A stretch of DNA of 64,000 nt from Spinacia oleracea. Taxonomy: Eukaryota; Streptophyta; Magnoliopsida; Caryophyllales; Amaranthaceae. Below, piece by piece: positions 35,552 to 48,025 of this stretch (the first letter of the stretch is position 1; every line of letters starts with the position of its first letter). The stretch spans positions 7,479,747-7,543,746 of the forward strand of contig NC_079488.1 of NCBI RefSeq assembly GCF_020520425.1, read 5' to 3'. Below the pieces are notes generated by a model, which was not told the origin of the DNA, searched no databases, and was given only the letters and a program-made list of their open reading frames with translations. Both the position numbers and the translations under genes were made by a program.

Positions 35552-36691
35552 ATGGCCAACAACAATGATCTAGCTGCTGCGATTCGCCTCTTAGCGGAAA
35601 AGCTAACCCAAGAGAGAACTGAGCGCCCCGACTCTGCAGGGGAAATGTTTGAAAGACTTTCTAAGGTTAAGCCACCGTATTACAAGGGGCAAGCCGACCC
35701 AACCTTCCTGGAAAACTGGATTAGGGAGTTTGAGAAACTATTTGAGGCTGTAAGTTGCCCTGGGAGTATGAGAGTAAGTCAAGCTGTCCTTTACCTGAAA
35801 GATGAGGCTGACCTTTGGTGGAAGGAAAATGGAACTAGACTAAGTGCTGCTGAGGGATTCAATTGGGATTCATTCATAGTTGCCTTGAGGGGGAAGTTTT
35901 ATCCTCCTTTTATGAGAAAGCAGAAAGCGCAGGAGTTTATCAACCTTAGGATGGGGAATATGACTATTGCTGAATACTATAGCAAGTTTATAACTTTATC
36001 GAGGTTTGCACCTGAGGTGGTAGCTACTGAGGAGCTAAAGGCTCAAAGGTTTGAGCAAGGGCTGACTGATGAAATTCAATTGGGATTAGGTGGAGAAACC
36101 TTTACATCCTTAGACATAGTGTACGGAAGAGCTGCTCATATTTATGGTCTGCAGTCTAGAAGGGAAAAGAAAACTGTGGTAATTGGGGAAAAGAGAAAAG
36201 ATTTTAATGCTAGGGGTAACCAAGAAAACTTTAAAAGGAATAGAAACGGAAATGGGAATGGAAATGGAAATTTCCAAGAAGGAAACAATCAGGGGCACCA
36301 CAACAACTCGAACCCGTCTGAGAGAGTGCATCATTGCAAGATGTGCAGTAACAATCACCCTGGTAAGAACTGCAAAGGAGAATTAGTGACCTGCAACTAT
36401 TGTCAAAAAAGGGGACATAGGGAGTATGAGTGCTTCACTAAACACAGAAAGGAACAAAATAGTAATGGAGGTGGAAACCAAGTGAGGTTTAACCAGTCTG
36501 GAGGTCAAAATTCAAAGCCTGGAGGGGCACAAAACAATCAAGAGAACTATAATAAGCCTGCAAACGATAACAACAACCCGAATAAGGCTCCAGGAAAGTT
36601 GTACATGATGAATCAGAATGAAAATGAACGATCTGCCGATATAGATTCTGGTACTTTTCTATTAACTCTGCGCAAGTTAAGCATTATTTAA
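35552..36691 (+). CDS. Gag of the pol-less gypsy element
   Basis: 379-aa frame. Retrotrans_gag core: FLENWIREFEKLFEA, DEADLWWKENG and MGNMTIAEYYSKFITLSRFAPE, in the order seen in Tekay/Del chromoviruses. An Asn/Gly-rich linker is followed by two zinc knuckles, CKMCSNNHPGKNC and CNYCQKRGHREYEC. The C terminus reaches LYMMNQNENE...DSGTF, where the protease domain would start, then shifts and stops at 36691. Only about 440 bp remain before the 3' LTR, so protease and all of pol are lost. Intact Gag implies that the element could supply or co-package particles, with enzymes provided in trans. Confidence 0.88.
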   Translation: MANNNDLAAAIRLLAEKLTQERTERPDSAGEMFERLSKVKPPYYKGQADPTFLENWIREFEKLFEAVSCPGSMRVSQAVLYLKDEADLWWKENGTRLSAAEGFNWDSFIVALRGKFYPPFMRKQKAQEFINLRMGNMTIAEYYSKFITLSRFAPEVVATEELKAQRFEQGLTDEIQLGLGGETFTSLDIVYGRAAHIYGLQSRREKKTVVIGEKRKDFNARGNQENFKRNRNGNGNGNGNFQEGNNQGHHNNSNPSERVHHCKMCSNNHPGKNCKGELVTCNYCQKRGHREYECFTKHRKEQNSNGGGNQVRFNQSGGQNSKPGGAQNNQENYNKPANDNNNPNKAPGKLYMMNQNENERSADIDSGTFLLTLRKLSII

Positions 36692-37120
36692 TTCGTGGCG
36701 ACTTGTCCTTTTGTTTCGTCGTCTGTTGTGAAAAGTCTAAAGTTAGTAGTTTTAGTGAAATAAGAATTTTGAGAATAGAATTCGTTGAAAGAGAATTTTG
36801 GTTAGCTATTCCCTAAGGTGAGTTACGAGGGCGTAACTCGTTTTCTTTAAGGGGGTAGAATGCGATAGAAATTCGCGTTTTTTTACTTATTTTATGGTAT
36901 TTTTATGAATTTTATGCTTATTTTTTAGCAACCTTTACAAGTTGATGCAAAGCAAGTAGATTCTCCGCAAAAGAAAAGGTGTTCATGAGTAACACAAACA
37001 ACTTTGAGTTGGCAAAAGAGTGCACATAGGTGGCACAAGTACTTCTACAGTGAGAATAAGTCGAAAACTTTTGAAAAATGTGTGAATTTTCGAGTCAAGT
37101 TTCGGGACGAAACTTCTTTT

Positions 37121-37133
37121 AAGAGGGGTAGAT
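37121..37133 (+). other. Polypurine tract of the pol-less gypsy element
   Basis: aagaggggtagat immediately precedes the 3' LTR, the expected plus-strand primer site. It follows ttcgggacgaaacttctttt, a sequence I associate with plant Tekay-like elements. Confidence 0.75.
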
Positions 37134-40085
37134 TGTAATCCCCCATAATTTTATACATTTTATTAATATATTTTAACGTATTGTTAATTATATTTAAATA
37201 TAATTTACGATTTTTAGAAATAAATATGTAATTAACGAATATTTATTTTATACTTTTAAATATTTCAACGGTTTATGAAATTAAAATAATTTTAGAATTT
37301 GATGTTGAAAAGAATTTGAATTACGAAAACACGATTGAAATTAGAAAACAATCTTAAGCGGTGTTGAATTCAAATACCAAACTTAATTCTAATCCTAGCC
37401 CAAATTAGCAAAGCCCAAAATAAGTTAAACCCACATCCCTTACCCATATTCCAAATTTATGTAAAACTCTCAATCCCCTCCTCTCCTTCACGTGAAAAAG
37501 AAAAAAAAACAAGAAACCTCAAAAACCCTCATTCTCTCATTCAGCAACCACGTGAACCCACCCCTGCTTCACGTTGCTGCAGCTGTCCACGCCGCCTCCA
37601 CCGCCGGCGTTTTCCCTCTCCGTCGCCGCCGGTAACTCTCTCCCCCTCCTCTTCTCTTTAGTTTTTCTTTTCTTTCTTGTTTTTCGCTCCTCCTCACCTT
37701 GTTTTCTTGGCCGTTGAACCAGCACCACCGCGCGCCGCACCACTTGCACCGCCGCTGCGGCCCTGCCTAGCCGACCTCCCTCCTTTCTCCTCCACACACG
37801 CACTCTCTTATGTGCTTCTTGCTCGAACACGCAACAACCAAGTGCGCCCACCGCAGTCACCACCTCCAGCCGCGTCGCCCGTTCTCCGCGACCACCTCCC
37901 TTGCTGCCGCGCCGTGCACCACCGCCCAGCCTCTCCTCTCCTCTTTAGTTTGGTTGATTTTCTTAAACCCTAAGTTATTTAAATGTTTTAATTAAGTTTA
38001 TTAATTTAATTTATGTTCCTTGAATTGAATTAAATTTATGATTTTTATGATTAAGTTATGAAATTTCAGATTATATGTTGTTGAAATTAATTTAATTATT
38101 TTCAGATTATATGTTGTTGAAATTAATTTAATTATTTTCAGATTTATTAACTACGTTTAAGTTAGGGTTTTAATGAAGTTTTATTAATTCAATTCATGTT
38201 TATTGAATGAAATTATAAGTTTTTATGATTAAATTAGATTTTCAGATTATACATTATGCTTAATTGATAATTTAATTTTCAGATTACATAGTTGAATTGA
38301 AATAAGGAATTTAATTAGTAAAGCATGGATTTTTAAGGTTTTAATGTTCTAAAATCATAATATAATGATTATACATTATTAAAGCTATTATTTTTATGAT
38401 TCTAAGAATGTTAATTATGTTTTGGAGTAGTTTGAAATTAGTTATATTGCTGAAAATTTAAAGTATGATGTTTGCAAAGAGTTTTCGACGAATTTCAATC
38501 ACTAATTCAATAATTATGATGCTAGGAAATCAAAGGTTTAAGTTTTGATATTGGGGAATGTTCTAAATATGTTTAGGATGCATTTAGAATGCTTTGTTAT
38601 GGTTGCCAATGATTAGGAATTGATTTGGGTACGTTTCTTGATTATTTTAGGCGGAGAATTCTTTGTGGGTGACTTTTGAATTCGTTAAAGTGGCCTATCA
38701 GTTTGTTTACACAAGGTACGTACATACCTGTGTGCTTGGAATGAGTGTGATTTGTTGAAACCATATTGAAATGATTCATGAACTTCGTTATGTCGAAATG
38801 ATTAAGGAACTTGGTTATGTTGAAATTGTTGATGAACTAGGTTATGTTGAAAGTGCATGTTTAATATTGTTGGATGGACATGTTAAGCATATATATTTCG
38901 TTATGAGAATTATAGCATGTTGGTATGGATGATTGATGCGAACATGTTGGTTGGGAACATTAGATTATTATTTATATATATTGATTCAGATTGATTGTTT
39001 ATTGTTCCCTTTTAGCTTTTCACTACTTTATAAGGGCCGAGGACCTTGTTTAGTAAGTTGAAACCTTATACCCATATAGAGGGGTTGATCAGTATTAAAG
39101 GGAAGGTTGAATTAATTGGAATAAGTCTTGTGTGACATCTCTGTGATCACTTGCTTAATTCAAAGATAAAAGAAGTTGTGTTTACTTATTGAATATAATA
39201 TTTATGTTTGATGAGTCATAACCAAGTATTAAAAGTTAAGTCATGTAAAGTGAACATGAGTAGCAATAGCTTTAGACTGTGCACGTCTAAAGTGTCGGAC
39301 AATCAGGAGTTGGGGTCATGGGTCGCCTATGGCTTTTTCTGGGGCCGGATTGATCACCGGTTCTATTTTATTCAAAAGTCCCTCGATATCGCAGGTCATT
39401 GGGGTTTACGGAGTCGCGCCCGTACCTCGTCTTCCTTAGTGAAGAAGAAGAAGTTTCTAGTAGACAACTCAGTCCATTGACTATTTCAAATAAAATAAGG
39501 TTAATGACACAAAGGTCTAGTTCAGTCAAACATAGTCTTCAAGTCAATATATCTTGATTATCCTTGCATATGTTTTATTTAGTACCATGTTAGGGTTGTT
39601 CGTTTAATAGAACCATGTTAGGATTATTATTGATTTAGTATGTAGTACTCAGCTTTGCTGATTACGTGCTTTTGCTTGTGCATGTTGATCATGGCTATGC
39701 CTTATTGATCCTGTGATGACCCAATCTTTGGTGAGCAGTCTCTAAGGATCAATAAGCATTGTTCATCTGCAGGTTTGAAGATGTTGCATCATTGGGATCG
39801 GGAATAGAGAGCTTGTATTTAGTTCTGATTTGCTAAGTTAACTTGGGTTTGTTAATTGGGACTTTAAACTTGTCGTACTATTTATATTTCCTTATTTTCG
39901 TTGGATGATTTTTGGGATTAAACCTGTAATCGATTATTTATAAACTTAAAGTTCGTTTTATGTTTTCCGCTGCAAAATTCTGAATAAGCCGTTACGTTTT
40001 CACACGGGCGATAATGCCTTGATAGTTCTCTATGTTTTATATTAAAATGTTGTTTTAGAAAAGAGAGAATTGTCGGGGTGTTACA
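37134..40085 (+). repeat. 3' LTR of the pol-less gypsy element
   Basis: Same length as the 5' LTR, offset 6,620 bp, with at least five single-base differences found by reading. Ends ggtgttaca followed by the target duplication ccaaa. Confidence 0.93.
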
Positions 40086-42537
40086 CCAAAGGTTGGTCCA
40101 CCTGCTCATTGGGCACCAACACAGCGACGCTCTTTAGCTTCTGGCCCGGAACAGGGATGAAGCGACGCAAGTTCTCAGGAAGAACCATCTCTTTCTCTTG
40201 CCGAGCAAGATACCGCTCCCCTGCTTCAGCGAGACTGGGATCCGAGGCAACAACCTGTTAAATCCTCTCCTTAGTAAAAAAAGGTCGCTGACTCAGAAAC
40301 TCGAGAACCTCGGGGCGGGGGGTTACCGTAGAGAAGTTCGAAGACTTCTTCTTCTTCCTCCTCGGAGACTTCTCCCTAGCAGCCGACTTCCCCTTCCGAG
40401 AAGCTTCGTCCTCCGAAGACTTCCGCTTTTTCAACCTCTGCGACTCTTGGAGAACACAGGAAAGTAAGAACGCATGAAAAACCCGCAGAAGAACGAAAAA
40501 AGAGAAGTGGACACTCACCTCGAGAACAGCGAAGGAAGGAGGAGACGAAGCAGATGAGACAACAGGGGCAGCAACTGTCGTTTCGGGACCCTGCACGAAG
40601 ATAAAACGAGAGGAGCCCCCACATCGGAAAAAAGGCGGAGTACCACGCAAACAAACAGCAAGAAAGTTACCGGATCAGAAGTAGTTACCAGTTCAGGGAG
40701 AACAGTCTGTCTCGGAACCGCGTCACCAGGACGATCAGCAGACCAAGGATCGGCCCGAACGTCGTCGATATGGGCCAAGGCGTGAGCCGAAAACCGGGCG
40801 TTCTCTAACCTCGATTGCCGAGGGTTGCTAGCCTTGAAATCGTAAGGAGGGCAGTTAGAAAGAATCTCCCCACCTTCCAACTTGTATCCCAACACCTCGG
40901 GATCAAGAGCGGCCTCACCAAATGCTGCACAAAGAAAAGGAAAAAGGTCAGTCACAAACAGGCCAAGAGAGAGGCGAACACCTCCGCCGAAGCACGATCT
41001 CAGCACGAGAATTCTCACCCCTATCGTAGATCCTACTGAGACCGGCAGCAGCAAGGATAGCCTCTCGAGTGATATAATGAAAATTAGGAAGCCAGTGCAT
41101 AGGCTCCCTAGTTGTCTTCGCTCGGAACCACTCCAACAGAGCTACGTGATCCGGGTTTCCCAGATCCACAGGACCAACCCTCGACATCTCCGGGTCCACC
41201 CTCACGAACTACTTCGGCGGAGAATAGTAGTGAGGATGCTTCGGATCCACAGGCACCCGCACTAGAAGCCATTGCTTCTTCCTGTTGTGAACCGAGGAGA
41301 CATAAGGAAACGCAGTTATGTACTGCGAGACCCCCTTCCGAAGCCTTTTGTTGCTAATCGCCCACCAGCCGTGCTCCGCGTTTTGGTTCCTCGCCAGCTC
41401 GTGCATTTCCTTGAAAACCTCGATAGAGGGAGGGTAACCGAGGAAATCGCACGTCCAGCGGTAAGAGATTATGTGATGCATGGACTTCGGCGTCAACTGA
41501 GCCAAGGAGATGTTGTACTCCTCCAACACGCGGGACACGAAGGGGTACAAAGGGAACCGAAGCCCGTAATCAAAATGGTGGAGATACACCGCTATCCTGC
41601 CTGGAGGCGGCCTCGTCACCCGAGCATGTGGCTAAAGAGGAAGCTCGCACCAGTAGCCCAAGGCATACTGAATGCCGTATAGATCCTCGGCGAGCAGATC
41701 ATAACGCTCACGCCGAGCGGCAACCAACCACTCCCCCTCAACAGCAGTACCGTCGGGACCAGCAATCTCAGTAGGGTCGTTAAACAAAGCCGCGAGCTTA
41801 CCCTCGGGATCCGCTGTTAGGTTATGATACATATGAAAATTCATAAATCATGCGGAAAAACCATAAAGCCAGGAAAGCATATTATTTACACATAATCATT
41901 TAGCATAGAATAGATGCATACATGTTGTAGCGTGCCTTCCCTAGCTGCGCCCGAACCGAACAAGAACAAGTCTTTAGGACTCCAAATGTCGTCCCTCCGT
42001 AGATAGTCCACAGTACGTCCGGATCCGCCTCAAGTTAGACCAACTAGAATCGCCCTTAAGGTGCTTAGGAATTTCGGCTAGTGTTTGCAAGTGTATGGCT
42101 GATTTTTATTTCAAAAACTTACCCTTTGAATACTTCAATCGTACCCATAAATTGTGACCCTAGGCACCTATTTATAGGAGTATGGAAAAGGAATTGTAAT
42201 CCTACTAGGATGTGGATTTGCTAGTTAGAACTTCATTAGGACTCTAAATAACAAAGCAAATCTAATAGGATTAGGATTTTAATCTTTGCACAAATCCTAA
42301 TAGGATTAGGATTTCCCGTACAAGCATTGCACAAGCCGTGCACCCGCGCAAGCCTTGCGGCCCACGACAGGCGCTCAACCCACGCTGCTGTGCTGCGCGC
42401 GCGCGCCCTTGGCTGGGCCTGGCCTTGCGCTGGGCCTGGTCGAGGCGTGCGTTGGTGCGTGCGGCTCGCTGGGCGATGGCCTGGCTTCGTGCTGGGCCTT
42501 CGTCTAGCGGGCCTCGTCCGATGCTAATTCGTACGAT

Positions 42538-42865
42538 ACGCTTCCGATTAAATTCCCGATTCCGGAATTCATTTCCGATACGAACAATATTTAATATTTC
42601 CGATTCCGGAATTAATTTCCGTTTCGAACAAATATTTAATATTTCCGTTTCCGGAATTATTTTCCGATTCCGATAATATTTCCGATTCTGACAATATTTC
42701 CTTTTCCGGCAATATTTCCGATTCCGGCAATATTTCCATTTCCGATAATATTTTCCGATACGTACCATGTTTCCGTTTCCGGCAACATCTACGACTTGGA
42801 TAATATTTATATTTCCGGTACGATCCATATTTCCGTTTCCGGCAATATCATCGTTTCCGGAGTAT
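42538..42865. repeat. Degenerate ttccg(a/t)ttccgg array in the solo LTR
   Basis: Roughly 25-30 imperfect copies of an 11-18 bp phrase (aatatttccgattccgg, ttccgtttccggcaa). Many contain the palindrome ttccggaa or tccgga. It may act as an enhancer-like array within the LTR; that role is inference. Confidence 0.7.
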
Positions 42866-43023
42866 TCATTTCTTGCGTTGTGACGATCTCAGCTCCCACT
42901 GAAACCAAGATCTGTCGATTCCGAATATCCATAGATAGAGTATTTAATGCCATTAAATACTTGATCCGTTTACGTACTATTTGTGTGACCCTACGGGTTC
43001 AGTCAAGAGTAAGCTGTGGATTA

Positions 43024-46000
43024 CACTACTAGAATATCTATATTTAACGACAATAGAGTAACGACAACATTAATATTTAGTCGTTATTAGCGGGTAGCGC
43101 GCTTCTGTAGAACGACCAAGAAAGAAATTTATCGTAATCGGTGAAATGGAAAAATAAAAAGGCAAAGTAATAGAACTTTGTCCGTCGTTGTTTCAAAATT
43201 CCAATACTTTTGTTTAATTAGCGTGAAACCTCTTGAAGCCCGCTCCAGTTTCCTTTCACCTTCAACCTCAAACCCTCATTGAACACTCGCCTCCAATTAT
43301 GAAGAATCATATTGACAAGTTGAAATATTTATGGAAGTAGATTGCAAGGGATATAGGGGTTAATTTAGCTTTTTGGTTCAATTGACTGTTGAAGTTGGGT
43401 TCTGAATCGCAATTATCTGGTAAGTTAATTCCCTAATTCATACAAATCAACTGCGCCAAATCAAGGAAATCAAAACAAAAACCCTCTATTAATTCGCAAT
43501 TTATTTTTTATCCTTCTCTTTGCTATACCCATCTTCATTTTCTCATGTATTCCAAAGATGTTTTTCAAGATGCAAAACTTGCTCAATTTTTTTTCTTTCT
43601 CTTTCTCCCTGCAACATTAATCTGGGCTGGTAAGATTTATTCTTTTTTGTGCTAATCTCCATTTTTTGTTAATCTGTTTTTATTGTGTTTTCTCTAGCTT
43701 CTCCAATGGAGTCACATCAGTAGCAACGAATTGAGGGATACAATGTCGGGTATGCTCCGTTTTCTCCTCTCTCTCCTTCTATTAATCTCTCAATTTGCTC
43801 ATATTCTGAATATTTCTTATTGTTTCTACAACGAAATGATTTTTTCCCTGTATCTAATTGAGTAAGTTTAGCAGTAATTGATAGATTAAATTGTGAGTTT
43901 CAAATTAGGTTTTTGTTTTGTTCGATCTTCTCGGCATATATATAGAAGGACTATCGTGGATTTCGAATTAGGCTTTATTTTTTCTTTATCTTTTTGTGCA
44001 CTCTAATTAATAGAAGTTCTTACTGTCCTATCGGTTTTCTGATCCAAATTCCTCTTAGAAAAATGGTAGATTTCTGTACTTTGTAGGCCATAATTCATAT
44101 AAAAAAATTCTACTTCTTTCTGGTTTCATGTGTAAAATTGCATTGCCTCAAATTATGCTTAAATTCAGAAATTATTGTGGATTGTTTAGCTATAAATTAG
44201 GTTGTAAGTTGCTACCTCAAATAGTTCATATTTACTTATGTTTGTGTTTGGAACGCATGGCAGTACTTGGAATGAAATGAAGGGCCATGGAATCAGAGGT
44301 CCAAGAACTGGAAACACTACTAGGGAATGTTGAGTTTTAGGCTACAGATTTTGGTCTTTTATAAGCCTCGTTAGTTTCTTTTGGGTTTGGTCTTTTTATG
44401 ACTGGTGAAATTAGTAGGTTGTGATCTTGCTACTGTGGGTCTTGTTTATGATATTGCTTTTGATTTATAGGAAATGTCAGTTGAATTTTGATTATGTTTT
44501 GATTTTGTTCTTGATTTTGAGCCTGTTGTTTAGTGTGGAGTCTTATGTAATATTACCTTGTTTATACAAGGTGTTTGGTCTTTGAATCTATATGTCTGAA
44601 TGAACCCAAATGATTTGCATTCCTTATTATTTTTCCTGAATAGTTCTTTTGAAAAGTGTTTGATGAATGATCATGACACACTATTAAGGGATTCTAGTTA
44701 CATTATCTAGTAAATACCTACTGAAGGATGACTTGCACATATTTTATGAAATCAATTTGAACGGTTTGGAACTGATGATGGACATATCATGTTAGTAACG
44801 AAGATGCATTCTAACCTGTGTCATTCTAAGGTCTGCTGATACAGAAGAAGTGAAATTGAGATGCCCAGTTTGTCAAGGCCTGTTGTACTACTCAAAAAAA
44901 GATATGGGTGTCAAGGTGACTATGATTTTTGTGTGCAGTCTGTGTTGGGGGGGGGGGGGTGGGGGTTACATTGTTACACACTTACACCACTGTTTGATCA
45001 AATCTTGATCTGGGTGTTGACATTTACTCACCATCTGTTGTAGGAGGTCATGAAGGTAAATTGTAAGCAAAGCAAATTCCAACACTTACAGTACTTGGTC
45101 AATTTCCTTCTTCCTATTCTTGTAAAAATCAACCAGGAGCAGAGTGTTGAAGTGGAGATGGAGATGGAGGCAAAATTCAAAGGTAAATCATGAATATTAA
45201 AATTTGGTCTATTCTTCTCAACGTGTATCCTCTCTGAAGCAATAAATGTGTGCCAGGGCAGAATTTTTCTGATGTTGAGATTCGACAACCTGATGTTGGC
45301 TACAGGGATCAATGCTGCTGGTATGTAATTTATTGGTCGAGCTTTAATTTGAAATTCATACTTTATAACTAATGTGTAATCAGGTATTTTAATTGCTTCT
45401 TCACTGTCTTACCTTTGGATCAGTAATAACTGCAAAAGCCCAATATTGGATATTCACAGAAAGCTGCCCTAGTTGTTTCATACAACCTTTGGATATTCTA
45501 ATTAATGCAATAATTGTCTCACTATTTGGAGATAAATTAAGGATGACAATATTCACGCACAGGTGTTCCTAATTCAATCTTGCTTTATTTGTTATATAAG
45601 GTGATGTATTTGTTATATTCTTATTCTTGTAATAGTATTATCTCTATCTGGCTGACTTTTTCTGTAAAAGAGAAACATTTTCATGGTCAACCTTTTTTTA
45701 CTACTAGAATTTTTGTTAGGCTTTTCCCCTTGAAACTTTTTCTTTTGGAAATTACTGATGGAGTAATCATTTTCTGCCTTTCTATATAGCTTTTGTGACT
45801 TCTTTAACAATGCAAATAATATAGTTATTTACTTTTTTTTATGTTATAATTTTTGAAACTACTTTCTGAATTGATTTGTCTCTTCCTTTACAGCTTGGAG
45901 GGGTGAAAACTATGAAAGGGATAAAGAAATATTTTCATGCTTGGTAAAAAGTTATCTGCTTTCGTAATTTATGGTATGTTGTGGTACATTTCTTGTAGTG

Positions 46001-47212
46001 AAGTTACATATAGCTTTTGTGGCTTCTTTATATCTCATATGACTCCATCTGCATGTGTTCTCTTCTATCACTTTTTCACTCTGGCTCTCATACTTCCAAA
46101 ATTTCCATATACTTATAGCTATTATATAATTAAAAGGAACATTATCTTTTCATGACGTACATCCAATATTTCATGTCTATGTTTTAACACTTTAACTGAT
46201 GCATTCTTTGCTTCACTCTACAAATGTATTTTTCATGTTGTTAATTAATTTGTTTTTGTTCTGTTAGGTAGTACGTACAACAGGTTTTTAAATCAAAATC
46301 TGGAGATCGGGTTGTAGGTTTTGGAGGAGGAATAAAGCTTAAAGATATAAAGAGACCACAACCCGTAAGAGTAGAACTTCAAACTAAATTGAATAGTGAC
46401 AATAAAAAGGATTAAGTTCTTGCCAATTGCATGGAGGAAGTACAAGCTGGGAAAAATGAAATCAAGGAACGTGTGAGTCTGGTTGAGTCTAAAATGACAA
46501 TGTTTCAAGATATGTTGGTCTTCACAAGTTGGATCAGAAATGCAAAAATAGGCTGAAGCTGCTACACGCCAGTTTAGATATTTGGTGCAAATTTTCTAAT
46601 TATTTTTTAAAGAACAAGGAATTATTTAGATTTAACTCTTAGTATTAAACAAGTTATTTGATCTTATTAGTTTGGTTTTTTGACTCACTGAAATTGTTTA
46701 TTATGAATCTTTTGTGATTGATTCGTTTAATATAAATTTAGTATATTATTCTATATACTTTTTATGATTTTGAATAAATTGCAGGTTATAAATATTCTTC
46801 ATATTAACGACAAAATATATCTATTTTATATAGTCAAATTAACGTCGAAATATTTTGTCGTTGTTGGACGATAATAAAAATTATTGTGCCAATTTGATTC
46901 TTTTTTTACGTCAATTTTGTTGGTCGTTATTTGTCGTTTGTTCGACGTCATTGAATATATAATAACGACGAGCAATCATTTTGTCGTTAATAAATAACGA
47001 CGAACAATAATTTTGTCGTTAATAAGTAACGACAAACAATAATTTTGTCGTGTAAAATTCACGACGAACGTTGACATTAATGCTATTAACGTCGGAAGCT
47101 ATTACGACAAAACTAACGACGAACTTGGTTCGTCGTTAAAGGTTTTAACGACGAAATTTTGGACTTGTAACGACGAAAAAATTCGTTGTTATAAACCCTT
47201 TTTCTAGTAGTG
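43024..47212. mobile_element. Non-autonomous CACTA (En/Spm) transposon, 4,189 bp
   Basis: Ends CACTACTAGAA...TTTCTAGTAGTG with the 3-bp target duplication TTA (43021-43023, 47213-47215). Subterminal regions are rich in acgac/gtcgt words (ttaacgacaa, cgtcgttaataa, about 43040-43130 and 46800-47190), typical binding arrays for the element transposase. No complete transposase was found. Exon-like scraps are present: LRCPVCQGLLYYSKK at about 44850-44900 and a charged segment near 46370-46550. A 13-base G run lies near 44949. Confidence 0.88.
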
Positions 47213-48025
47213 TTAATATCATTAATTCCACTTGAACTGAAGCGGCCTCTAGCTAGGCATTCAGCTCACTTGATCTCACTGAATTATTAACTTGTTAATT
47301 AATACTGAACCGCATTTATTAGACTTAACATAGAATGCATACTTGGACCAAGGGCATTATTTCCTTCATCCGCCTCCTCCCACCTCCTCGGGAAGAAAGG
47401 GCGAACCACAAATCGACCAGTGGCCCCAGTTCGTTGGCTCGACCCAAATTGGGCTCCGCTTCCCGCACGTTCCTCAACCTCGGAAGGGACATTCCTCACA
47501 TCCTCCTCCGAACCACTAGAGGAGGACGCTGTGTTGAATTTCCTCTTCCACCTTCCTCCGGCCATGGCAAGAACTTCGAAAAGGACAGGATGCCGAAGAT
47601 ACAGAGTGGGGGAATGAAAGCAACAAAAAGGGAAACAAATTACCTTTCTCGGAGCGGAAATAGCCGATAAGTCGAACTGAGTGAAAATCCGAAGCTGATT
47701 CTCAACGAATTCACGAAGATCTGAAGAAAACTCACAAGAAATGTCACCGGATTTCTGGGAAAGCTTGAGAGAGATTTGGGTGAATAAAGTTTTAAAATGT
47801 GGTTTGGGTCGAGTATTTATAGACCTTGGCACGAAAAACCGCCCAACTTCCGCTACATCTTGGACCGTACGATGGACACCGCATCTGAAGCGTCCTTTGG
47901 ACACTTGTCCCACTAGCGCACGGATTCAAACGCCCCTTTTTGAAAAAAGAGGGGGAAATCTTTCAACTTCTGGAACTGGGAAACCCGCCCATTTATTCCT
48001 AAATGGACCGGGTCTGGGGGCATGT

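Larger units (their letters stand above)
30514..40085 (+). mobile_element. Pol-less Ty3/gypsy element (9,572 bp) nested in the Tat antisense gene
   Basis: LTRs of exactly 2,952 bp each (30514-33465, 37134-40085), target duplication ccaaa (30509-30513, 40086-40090), a PBS matching initiator tRNA-Met and a polypurine tract. The internal region is only 3.67 kb and encodes two frames, an acidic 214-aa protein and a Gag. RT, RNase H and integrase are absent. The Gag and the end sequence (caagtttcgggacgaaactt...aagaggggtagat) resemble the chromovirus Tekay/Del group. At least five LTR substitutions were counted (31846/38466, 32568/39188, 32888/39508, 32948/39568, 33405/40025), so it is young but not brand new. 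Confidence 0.93.
41815..47368. mobile_element. Solo LTR (~1.36 kb without insert), probably Copia, in the Tat antisense gene
   Basis: Begins TGTTAGGTTATGATAC, ends GGCATTATTTCCTTCA, and is flanked by tccgc on both sides (41810-41814, 47369-47373). No internal coding region or second LTR is present, which indicates a solo LTR left by recombination. The sequence includes attaggattttaatcc-type words, a GC-rich stretch (42330-42530) and a long array of ttccgattccggaa / ttccgtttccggca variants (42540-42860). The superfamily is inferred from end style only. A CACTA element interrupts it. Confidence 0.85.
29104..47565 (-). pseudogene. Antisense spliced gene of the Tat element (Transposase_28-like plus coiled coil)
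   Basis: Runs opposite to gag-pol. ATG at 47565 (MAGGRWKRKFNTAS). The frame is broken by the solo LTR and resumes at 41814. A segment with AVYLHHFDYGLRFPLYPF (near 41590) resembles the 'putative gypsy type transposon' family (Transposase_28). Exons with GT-AG borders: to 41019 (|gtgaga), 40924-40671, 40590-40519, about 40445 to 40086, then across the second insertion 30508-29925 (|gtgatt), 29835-29104. The last exon is a long charged coiled coil ending GPAGEVP. In-frame stops occur at TAG 41630-41632, TAG just upstream of 41209 and TAA near 40259. Antisense ORFs are known in Tat elements; the function is not. The Transposase_28 match is from memory. Confidence 0.75.

Noticed and set aside
36692..37120. 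Possible remaining protease/RT after Gag in the pol-less element
   Set aside because: Only about 440 bp remain. I saw no protease active-site or RT motif in any frame before the polypurine tract.
41815..47368. A complete LTR retrotransposon at this site
   Set aside because: Only one LTR-like unit lies between the tccgc duplications once the CACTA element is removed. There is no internal coding region, PBS or second LTR, so solo LTR fits better.
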